From: Balanoglossus misakiensis
Taxonomy: Eukaryota > Hemichordata
Direction of reading: 5' to 3'
Assembly: GCA_040954595.2 (NCBI GenBank)
Contig: CM082591.2
Coordinates: forward strand, 1 to 64,000
Length of the DNA: 64,000 nucleotides
A program made the position numbers and the translations under genes. A model generated the notes under the pieces. That model was not told the origin of the DNA. It was given only the letters and a program-made list of their open reading frames with translations, and did no database searches. Below are positions 13,501 through 23,700 of the stretch, piece after piece. Numbering within the stretch: the stretch's first letter is position 1; each line of letters opens with the position of its first letter.

Positions 13501-14705
13501 GGCCAAGTTGATGGCGACTTCCGGTCGTAACGGCGTGAATCTGGGCCAAGTTGCCGGCGACTTCCGGTCGTAACGGCGCGGTGAATCTGGGCCAAGTTGC
13601 CGGCGACTTCCTGTCGTAACGGCGAGGTGAATCTTGGCCAAGTTGCCGGCGACTTCCGGTCGTAACGGCGTGAATCTGGGCCAAGTTGCCGGCGACTTCC
13701 GGTCGTAACGGCGCGGTGAATCTGGGCCAAGTTGCCGGCGACTTCCGGTCGTAACGGCGAGGTGAATCTTGGCCAAGTTGCCGGCGACTTCCGGTCGGAA
13801 CGGCGCAGTGAATCCGGGCCAAGTTGCGGCGACTTCCGGTCGTAACGGCGTGGTGAATCCAGGCCAAGTTGCCGGCGACTTCCGGTCGTAACGGCGCGGT
13901 GAATCTGGGCCAAGTTGCCGGAGACTTCCTGTGATTCCGGGCCAAGTTGCCGGCGACTTCCGGTCGTAACGGCGCGGTGAATCTGGGCCTAGTTGCCGGC
14001 AACTTCCGGTCGTAACGGCGTAAGAATCTGGGCCAAGTTGCCGGAGACTTCCTGTGAATCCAGGCCAAGTTGCCGGCGACTTCCGGTCGTAACGGCACGG
14101 TGAATCTGGGCCAAGTTGCCGGCGACTTCCGGTCGTAACGGCGCGGTGAATCTGGGCCAAGTTGCCGGCGACTTCCGGTCGTAACGGCGCAAGAATCTGG
14201 GCCAAGTTGCCGGAGACTTCCTGTGAATCCGGGCCTAGTTGCGGCGACTTCCGGTCGTAACGGTGCGGTAAATCAGGGCCAAGTTGCCGGCGACTTCCGG
14301 TGGTAACGGCGCGGTGATTCTGGGCCAAGTTGCCGGCGACTTCCGGTGGTAACGGCGCGGTGAATCTGGGCCAAGTTGCCGGCGACTTCCGGTCGTAACG
14401 GCGCAAGAATCTGGGCCAAGTTGCCGGAGACTTCCTGTGAATCCGGGCCAAGTTGCGGCGACTTCCGGTCGTAACGGCGCTGTGAATCCGGGCCAAGTTG
14501 CGGCGACTTCCGGTCGTAACGGCGCTGTGAATCTGGGCCAAGTTGCCGGCGACTTCCGGTGGTAACGGCGCGGTGAATCTGGGCCAAGTTGCCGGCGACT
14601 TCCTGTCGTAACGGCGCGGTGAATCTGGGCCAAGTTGCCGGCGATTTCCTGTGGTAACGGCGCGGTGAATCTGGGCCAAGTTGATGGCGACTTCCTGTGA
14701 ATCCG
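7555..14705. repeat. 46-bp subtelomeric minisatellite with higher-order structure (about 155 units)
   Basis: The basic unit begins 'cttccggtcgtaacggcgcg' and continues through 'gaatctgggccaagttgc', 46 bp with seven CpGs. Many units are 43-45 bp, and a ~31-bp short unit begins 'cttcctgtgaatccgggcc'. The order of variant units recurs over kilobase distances, so parts of the array were copied as blocks (rare variant 'gattccgggccaagttgcc' near 8822, 9723, 11077 and 13934). Open frames of several hundred codons on the minus strand arise because the unit lacks stops. I see no coding evidence. Confidence 0.97.
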
Positions 14706-17600
14706 AGCAGACTGGAGGGGGACTGGAGCAGGCTGGAGGGGGACCTGAGCAGGCTGGAGGGGGACTGGAGCAGACTGGAGGGGGACTGGAGCAGACTGGA
14801 GGGGGACTGGAGCAGACTGGAGGGGGACTGGAGCAGACTGGAGGGGGACTGGAGCAGACTGGAGGGGGACTGGAGCAGACTGGAGGGGGGACTGGAGCAG
14901 ACTGGAGGGGGACTGGAGCAGACTGGAGGGGGACTGGAGGGGGACTGGAGCAGACTGGAGGGGGCACTGGAGAAGACTGGAGGGGCACTGGAGCAGACTG
15001 GAGGGGGGACTGGAGCAGACTGGAGGGGGACTGGAGCAGACTTGAGGGGGACTGGAGCAGACTTGAGGGGCACTGGAGCAGACTGGAGGGGCACTGGAGC
15101 AGACTGGAGGGGGACTGGAGCAGACTGGAGGGGGACTGGAGGGGGACTGGAGCAGACTGGAGGGGCACTGGAGCAGACTGGAGGGGGACTGGAGCAGACT
15201 GGAGGGGCACTGGAGCAGACTGGAGGGGCACTGGAGCAGACTGGAGGGGGAGTGGAGCATGCTGGAGGGGGAGTGGAGCAGACTGAAGGGGGAGTGGAGC
15301 AGACTTGAGGGGGACTGGAGCATGCTGGAGGGGGAGTGGAGCAGACTTGAGGGGGACTGGAGCATGCTGGAGGGGGAGTGGAGCAGACTGGAGGGGGACT
15401 GGAGCATGCTGGAGGGGGAGTGGAGCAGACTGGAGGGGGACTGGAGCATGCTGGAGGGGGAGTGGAGCAGACTGGAGGGGGACTGGAGCAGACTGGAGGG
15501 GCACTGGATCAGACTGGAGGGGGACTGGAGCAGACTGGAGGGGGACTGGAGGGGGACTGGAGCAGACTGGAGGGGCACTGGAGCAGACTGGAGGGGGACT
15601 GGAGCAGACTGGAGGGGCACTGGAGCAGACTGGAGGGGCACTGGAGCAGACTGGAGGGGGAGTGGAGCATGCTGGAGGGGGAGTGGAGCATGCTGGAGGG
15701 GGAGTGGAGCAGACTGGAGGGGGACTGGAGCATGCTGGAGGGGGAGTGGAGCAGACTGGAGGGGGACTGGAGCATGCTGGAGGGGGAGTGGAGCAGACTG
15801 GAGGGGGAGTGGAGCAGACTGGAGGGGGACTGGAGCAGACTGGAGGGGGACTGGAGCAGGCTGGAGGGGGACTGGAGCAGACTGGAGGGGGACTGGAGCA
15901 GGCTGGAGGGGGACTGGAGCAGACTGGAGGGGGACTGGAGCATGCTGGAGGGGGAGTGGAGCAGACTGGAGGGGGACTGGAGCATGCTGGAGGGGGAGTG
16001 GAGCAGACTGGAGGGGGACTGGAGCATGCTGGAGGGGGAGTGGAGCAGACTGGAGGGGGACTGGAGCAGACTGGAGGGGGAGTGGAGCAGACTGGAGGGG
16101 GACTGGAGCAGACTGGAGGGGGAGTGGAGCAGACTGGAGGGGGACTGGAGCAGACTGGAGGGGGAGTGGAGCAGACTGGAGGGGGACTGGAGCATGCTGG
16201 AGGGGACTGGAGCTTGCTGGAGGGTGACTGGAGCATGCTGGAGGGGGACTGGAGCAGACTGGAGGGGGACTGGAGCATGCTGGAGGGGGACTGGAGCAGA
16301 CTGGAGGGGGACTGGAGCAGACTGGAGGGGGAGTGGAGCATGCTGGAAGGGGATTGGAGCAGACTGGAGGGGGAGTGGAGCATGCTGGAAGGGGACTGGA
16401 GCAGACTGGAGGGGGAGTGGAGCATGCTGGAAGGGGACTGGAGCAGACTGGAGGGGGAGTGGAGCATGCTGGAGGGGGACTGGAGCAGACTGGAGGGTGA
16501 GTGGAGCAGACTGGAGGGGGACTGGAGCATGCTGGAGGGTGAGTGGAGCAGACTGGAGGGGGAGTGGAGCATGCTGGAGGGGGACTGGAGCATGCTGGAG
16601 GGGGGCTGGAGCAGACTGGAGCATGCTGGATGGGGACTGGAGCAGACTGGAGGGGGACTGGAGCAGACTGGAGGGGGACTGGAGCAGACTGTAGGGGGAC
16701 TGGAGCATGCTGGAGGGGGGCTGGAGCAGACTGGAGCATGCTGGATGGGGACTGGAGCAGACTGGAGGGGGACTGGAGCAGACTGGAGGGGGACTGGAGC
16801 AGACTGTAGGGGGACTGGAGCAGACTGGAGGGGGACTGGAGCAGACTGGAGGGGGACTGGAGCAGACTGTAGGGGGACTGGAGCAGACTGGAGGGGGACT
16901 GGAGCAGACTGTAGGGGGACTGGAGCAGACTGGAGGGGGACTGGAGCAGACTGGAGGGTGAGTGGAGCAGACTGGAGGGGGACTGGAGCAGACTGGAGGG
17001 GGACTGGAGCAGACTGTAGGGGGACTGGAGCAGACTGGAGGGGGACTGGAGCAGACTGGAGGGGGACTGGAGCAGACTGTAGGGGGACTGGAGCAGACTG
17101 GAGGGGGACTGGAGCAGACTGTAGGGGGACTGGAGCAGACTGGAGGGGGACTGGAGCAGACTGGAGGGTGAGTGGAGCAGACTGGAGGGGGACTGGAGCA
17201 TGCTGGAGGGTGAGTGGAGCAGACTGGAGGGGGACTGGAGCATGCTGGAGGGGGACTGGAGCAGACTGGAGGGGGACTGGAGCAGACTGGAGCAGACTGG
17301 AGGGGGACTGGAGCAGACTGGAGGGGCACTGGAGCAGACTGGAGGGGGACTGGAGCAGACTGGAGGGGGACTGGAGCAGACTGGAGGGGCACTGGAGCAG
17401 GCTGGAGGGGCACTGGAGCAGGCTGGAGGGGCACTGGAGCAGGCTGGAGGGGCACTGGAGCAGACTGGAGGGGGACTGGAGCAGACTGGAGGGGGACTGG
17501 AGCAGACTGGAGGGGGACTGGAGCAGACTGGAGGGGGACTGGAGCAGACTGGAGGGGGACTGGCGCAGACTGGAGGGGGACTGGAGCAGGCTGGAGGGGG
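14706..17600. repeat. 21-bp G-rich minisatellite (about 138 copies)
   Basis: The unit is 'ggagggggactggagcagac' plus one base (21 bp), with frequent variants: cagact/catgct/caggct, gactgg/gagtgg, and a 20-bp form with 'ggggcactgg'. The plus strand is strongly G/A-rich. It abuts the 46-bp family at about 14705 with no spacer and ends at about 17600 in a CATA-rich sequence. The 21-bp period (seven codons) and the lack of stops leave every frame open on both strands. This explains the huge Pro/Ser/Cys-rich and Gly/Trp-rich reading frames here. Confidence 0.97.
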
Positions 17601-18439
17601 ACATACATTACATACATTCATAAATGCATACATAGAGAACAATTTTGTACCCATACAATTCCATTTATTTAATTTTCCTGACCTTCACAATCAGGTTTTG
17701 GGAATGACAGCTAATTTAAATTGAATTACAATACAATACTTTAACATATTTTCATCTGTGAACTTTTAACTGGTGAACAAATTGGAGACCATTATTAAAC
17801 AAAGTTTCCCCGAGCCTGTTTACCATTCCAGCCAAAGTATTAGTTGTTAGTGTTAGTGTTAGGGTTAGGGTTAGTGTTAGGGTTAGAGTTAGGGTTAGGG
17901 GTAGGGTTAGGCTTAGTGTTGAAATTAACAAATGGCTGAAATGGCACAAACAATTTCATAAATTGAATCAAATTCCTTTGACTGCAAAATTCACTGAACA
18001 AAGTTTGCTCTGTGCAAACTTGTAATTCTAAGAAATACTGTATCTATGGACATTTAGGCTACAGTTAAATAATTAATACTGTGTCCTAATCTGAATCAAT
18101 CTTTATCATAACACATAACCAGTGAGTTAAAGGGAACATGTAAGGAAAGTCAATGTCATAGTCCCCACTGGATCAATAGATTAAACAGCAACATTCTCTC
18201 TTTTTGATCTTTTAGAGATTAAATTCGTTTGATACAGAATGGTGATTTTAAAAATCATTATTTTTTATGCAAGTATTCAATGTATACTTGACAACATTCA
18301 AAGCTCAAAAAGAGAGATTGTGTCACTTTATTAGAAAACTGGACGGAAGACAATCTATAAGTTTTCTCTTCATTCTCATTATAAACTCTTAAAATGCCGA
18401 CTGAAAATCTATGTCTTCTCTTTATTTTGCATTCAGACT
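17601..18439. repeat. Left copy of a diverged duplicated flank of the 280-bp array
   Basis: AT-rich DNA that aligns in order with the segment to the right of the array. The shared landmarks here are 'gagaacaatt.tgtaccc' at 17635, 'acagctaatttaaattgaat', 'ggacatttaggctacagtta', 'actgtgtcctaatctgaat' and 'accagtgag'. The same landmarks recur from 23701 to about 24610, interrupted there by an extra tetranucleotide array. The copy starts abruptly inside CATA-rich sequence at the edge of the 21-bp satellite, so its left part was lost. No gene is seen. Confidence 0.8.
17841..17920 (+). repeat. Short degenerate interstitial telomere-like tract (TTAGGG/TTAGTG)
   Basis: About a dozen TTAGGG, TTAGTG and TTAGAG hexamers in a row, in the opposite orientation to the chromosome-end array (G-rich on the plus strand). 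The equivalent spot in the paired duplicate copy (about 23905-23955) has only scattered GTTA sequence and no telomeric hexamers. The tract was therefore gained, or expanded, after the duplication. Confidence 0.85.
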
Positions 18440-21400
18440 TCATCTGCCAAGATGCAAGTATTTTATTGGGTTGCTGGTAGACCAAGTCCTTGTCCATTTC
18501 TACCATCATCATCATTTGGAAAATCACCAGTCTTCACACTTCAGCTTGAGCTAAGAAAGTAACAGAAAAAAAAAAAATTCGCTTTTAATTAATGAAATGA
18601 TCACACGTTTTATAGCATTGATTCATTCGGCTTAAGTTAAATTTGGAAGTCTTCCAATACTATATACACTCATAAAATGTTGACTACAAACCTTCATATT
18701 TTCTTCATTTGACAACCAGATATGTTAATCTGCCATCATGCAAATAGTTTATGGGGTGAGTGCAATACCAAGCCCTTGTCCACTTCTACCATTGGCAATA
18801 TCTGGATAAAAACATCAGTCTGCACTCTTCGCCATATTCTAACAAAAAAACAGAAAAATTTTATCCATGATTAATGAACAAATTGGCGAAAGATTGTATA
18901 AATTGATTCAATGAGTTAAATTTGGATGTGTTCCAATACTATATACACTCTTAAAAGGTTGAGTACAAACCTATATTTTCTTCATTTGACAACCAGATAT
19001 GTTCATCTGCCCTTTATTTGACATCCAAATATCTCCATCTGCCATCATGCAAGTAGTTTATTGGGTGACTGGAAGACCATGTACTTGTCCACTTCTACCT
19101 ATTTCAACATTCAGATACACAACATCAGCCTCCACTCTTCACCATATTCTAACAAAACAACAGAAAAAAAATATTCATGATCAATGAACAAAGTGGTGAC
19201 ATATTTTATGAAATTGATTCAATGAGTTAAGTTTGGATTTGTTTCAACACTATATACACTCTTAAAATGTTGACTGCAAACCTGTATGTTTTCTTTATTT
19301 GACATCCAAATATCTTCATCTGCCATCATGCAAGTAGTTTATTGGGTGACTGGGAAACCAAGTCCTTGTCCACTTCTACCAATGGCAACATTCAGATACA
19401 CAACATCAGCCTGCACTCTTTGACATATTCTAACAAAACAACAGAAAAAAAATGATTCATGATCAATGAACAAAGTGGTGACATATATTATAAAATTGAT
19501 TCAATGAGTTAAGTTTGAATTTGTTCCAATACTATATACACTTGTTGACTGCAAACCTGTACGTTTTCTTTATTTGACATCCATATATCTTCATCTGCCA
19601 TCATGCAAGTTGTTAATTGGCTGACTGCAAGACCAAGTCCTTGTCCACTTCTACCGTTGGCACCATTTAGAAATTAAAGATCATTCTTCATGCTTGAACT
19701 TGCTTCATCTGCCATCATGCAAGTACTTTATTGGCTGACTGGAAGACCAAGTCCTTGTCCACTTCTACCATTGGCAACATTCAGATACACAACATCAGCC
19801 TGCACTCTTCGCCATATTCTAACAAAACAACAGAAAAAAAATTATTCATGATCAATGAACAAAGTCGTGACATAGTTTATAAAATTGATTCAATGAGTTA
19901 AGCTTGGATTTGTTCCAACACTATATACACTCTTAAAATGTTGACTGCAAACCTTTATGTTTTCTTAATTTGACATCCAAATATCTTCATCAGCCATCAT
20001 GCAAGTAGTTTATTGGGTGACTGGAAAACCAAGTCCTTGTCCACTTCTACCAATGGCAACATTCAGATACACAACATCAGCCTGCACTCTTTGCCATATT
20101 CTAACAAAACAACAGAAAAAAAATTATTCATGATCAATGAACAAAGTGGTGACATATATTATTAAATTGATTCAATGAGTTAAGCTTGGATTTGTTCCAA
20201 CACTATATACACTCTTAAAATGTTGACTGCAAACCTTTATGTTTTCTTAATTTGACATCCAAATATCTTCATCAGCCATCATGCAAGTAGTTTATTGGGT
20301 GACTGGGAAACCAAGTCCTTGTCCACTTCTACCAATGGCAACATTCAGATACACAACATCAGCCTGCACTCTTCGGCATATTCTAACAAAACAACAGAAA
20401 AAAAATGATTCATGATCAATGAACAAAGTGGTGACATATTTTATAAAATTGATTCAATGAGTTAAGTTTGAATTTGTTCCAATATACACTTGTTGCCTGC
20501 AAACCTGTACGTTTTCTTCATTTGACATCCATATATCTTCATCTGCCATCATGCAAGTTTTTTATTGGCTGACTGCAAGACCAAGTCCTTGTCCACTTCT
20601 ACCGTTGGCACCATTTAGAAATTAAACATCATTCTTCATGCTTGAACTTGCTTCATCTGCCATCATGGAAGTACTTTATTGGGTGACTGGGAAACCAAGT
20701 CCTTGTCCACTTCTACCAATGGCAACATTCAGATACACAACATCAGCCTGCACTCTTCGGCATATTCTAACAAAACAACAGAAAAAAATTTATTCATGAT
20801 CAATGAACAAAGTGGTGACATATTTTATAAAATTGATTCAATGAGTTAAGTTTGAATTTGTTCCAATATACACTTGTTGCCTGCAAACCTGTACGTTTTC
20901 TTCATTTGACATCCATATATCTTCATCTGCCATCATGCAAGTTGTTTATTGGCTGACTGCAAGACCAGGTCCTTGTCAACTTCTACCGTTGGCACCATTC
21001 AGAAATTATACATCAGTCTTCATGCTTGAACTTGCTTCATCTGCCATCATGGAAGTACTTTATTGGGTGACTGGGAAACCAAGTCCTTGTCCACTTCTAC
21101 CAATGGCAACATTCAGATACACAACATCAGCCTGCACTCTTCGGCATATTCTAACAAAACAACAGAAAAAAAATTATTCATGATCAATGAACAAAGTGGT
21201 GACATATTTTATAAAATTGATTCAATGAGTTAAGTTTGAATTTGTTCCAATATACACTTGTTGCCTGCAAACCTGTACGTTTTCTTCATTTGACATCCAT
21301 ATATCTTCATCTGCCATCATGCAAGTTTTTTATTGGCTGACTGCAAGACCAAGTCCTTGTCCACTTCTACCGTTGGCACCATTTAGAAATTAAACATCAT

Positions 21401-23330
21401 TCTTCATGCTTGAACTTGCTTCATCTGCCATCATGGAAGTACTTTATTGGCTGACTGGGAAACCAAGTCCTTGTCCACTTCTACCAATGGCAACATTCAG
21501 ATACACAACATCAGCCTGCACTCTTCGCCATATTCTAACAAAACAACAGAAAAAAAATATTCATGATGAATGAACAAAGTGGTGACATATTTTATAAAAT
21601 TGATTCAATGAGTTAAGCTTGGATTTGTTCCAACACTATATACACTCTTAAAATGTTGACTGCAAACCTGTATGTTTTCTTTATTTGACATCCAATTATC
21701 TTCATCTGCCATCATGCAAGTAGTTTATTGGGTGACTGGGAAACCAAGTCCTTGTCCACTTCTACCAATGGCAACATTCAGATACATAACATCAGCCTGC
21801 ACTCTTCGCCATATTCTAACAAAACAACAGAAAAAAATATTCATGATCAATGAACAAAGTGGTGACATATTTTATAAAATTGATTCAATGAGTTAAGCTT
21901 GGATTTGTTCCAACACTATATACACTCTTAAAATGTTGACTGCAAACCTGTATGTGTTCTTTATTTGACATTCAAATATCTTCATCTGCCATCATGCAAG
22001 TAGTTTATTGGGTGACTGGGAAACCAAGTCCTTGTCCACTTCTACCAATGGCAACATTCAGATACACAACATCACCCTGCACTCTTCGCCATATTCTCAC
22101 AAAACAACAGAAATTTTTTTTATTCATGATCAATGAACAAAGTGGTGACATATTTTATAAAATTGATTCAATGAGTTAAGTTTGTATTTGTTCTAACACT
22201 ATATACACTCTCAAAATGTTGACTACAAACCTGTATGTGTTCTTTATTTGACATCCAAATATCTTCATCTGCCATCATCTGCCATCATGCAAGTAGTTTA
22301 TTGGCTGACTGGGAAACCAAGTCCTTGTCCACTTCTACCAATGGCAACATTCAGATACACAACATCAGTCTGCACTCTTCGCCATATTCTCACAAAACAA
22401 CAGAATTTTTTTTTATTCATGATCAATGAAAAAAGTGGTGACATATTTTATAAAATTGATTCAATGAGTTAAGTTTGGATTTGTTCCAACACTATATACA
22501 CTCTTAAAATGTTGACTGCAAACCTGTATGTTTTCTTTATTTGACATCCAAATATCTTCATCTGCCATCATGTAAGTAGTTTATTGGGTGACTGGGAAAC
22601 CAAGTCCATATCCACTTCTACCAATAGCAACATTCAGATACACAACATCAGCCTGCACTCTTCGCCATATTCTAACAAAACAACAGAAAAATACATGATT
22701 CATGATTAATGAACAAAGTGGTGACATATTTTATAAAATTGATTCAATGAGTTAAGTTTGGATTTGTTCCAACACTATATACACTCTTAAAATGTTGACT
22801 ACAAACCAGTATGTTTTCTTTATTTGACATCCAAATATCTTCATCTGCCATCATGCAAGTAGTTTATTGGGTGACTGGGAAACCAAGTCCATATCCACTT
22901 CTACCAATGGCAACATTCAGATACACAACATCAGCCTGCACTCTTCGCCATATTCTAACAAAACAACAGAAAAAAATTATTCATGATCAATGAACATAGT
23001 GGTGACATATTTTATAAAATTGATTCAATGTGTTAAGTTTGGATTTGTTCCAATACTATATACACTCTTAAAATGTTGACTGCAAACCTGTATGTTTTCT
23101 TTATTTGATATCCAAATATCTTCATCTGCCATCATGCAAGTAGTTTATTGGGTGACTGGGAAACCAAGTCCTTGTCCACTTCTACCGTTGGCATCATTTA
23201 GAAATTAACATCAGTCTTCATGCTTGAACTTGCTTCATCTGCCATCATGCAAGTACTTTATTGGCTGACTGGAAGACCAAGTCCTTGTCCACTTCTACTA
23301 TTGGCATCATTTGGAATTTTGTCGTCAACC
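18440..23330. repeat. Subtelomeric tandem array with ~280-bp and ~115-bp monomers
   Basis: The phrase 'catctgccatcatgcaag' (with variants) recurs near 18729, 19037, 19317, 19594, 19708, 19990, 20271, 20536, 20655, 20921, 21038, 21308, 21420, 21703, 21983, 22268, 22558, 22840, 23127 and 23239. Two spacings alternate: about 280 bp and about 115 bp. Short monomers carry 'accgttggcaccatttag' and a 'cttcatgcttgaacttgctt' tail. Each long monomer contains a roughly 60-codon open frame that starts in 'atgttttctttatttgac'; it shifts and breaks among copies, and I regard it as non-coding. The first and last monomers are the most diverged. Confidence 0.93.
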
Positions 23331-23520
23331 TTCCTGCTTAACTTAATGCAATTATACTTCAATATTGTTAGTTTCTGTTATATTATAGCACACTAGTAAA
23401 CAATTACCAAAACATTTGCTAAACTTATCTACCATCACAGTTGGAAAGCTTCTCAACTATTGTAGACATTGGGAGAACTTCATGACAAGATAAAATTCGG
23501 ACAAGGATACAATAGGAATT

Positions 23521-23700
23521 CATATACACATACATTACATACATGCATACATTACATACATACATACATACATTACATACATACATGCATACATTGCATA
23601 CATACATACACGCACACACACACACACACACACATACACACATACACACATACACACATACACACATACATACATACATACATACATACATACATACATA
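23521..23700. repeat. CATA / CA microsatellite cluster
   Basis: Imperfect 'acatacat' repeats interleaved with a pure CACACACA stretch (about 23610-23632) and 'cacacata' repeats. The cluster sits immediately inside the left arm of the inverted-repeat element. Confidence 0.95.

Noticed and set aside
3463-14192. Many overlapping frames in the 70-, 52- and 46-bp arrays
   Set aside because: The same short peptides appear in all frames in rotation, as expected from unit lengths not divisible by three. Several begin at GTG rather than ATG.
13132-17654. Minus-strand open frames of more than 1,000 codons, Pro/Ser/Cys-rich, one starting in unique DNA at 17654
   Set aside because: The 21-bp unit is seven codons with no stop in any frame, and the 46-bp units also lack stops on the minus strand, so such frames are forced by the repeats. 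The peptide changes frame wherever a 20-bp unit occurs, which selection on a protein would not allow.
14681-17724. Plus-strand Gly/Trp/Glu-rich frames over the 21-bp array
   Set aside because: Same cause: every frame of the repeat is open. There is no conserved start, splice signal or domain.
18999-22993. A ~60-codon frame with the repeated peptide 'MQVVYW.TGKPSPCPLLPM' in each monomer of the 280-bp array
   Set aside because: The frame is broken or shifted in many monomers and its variants look random with respect to codon position. No domain, signal peptide or splice pattern supports repeated exons.
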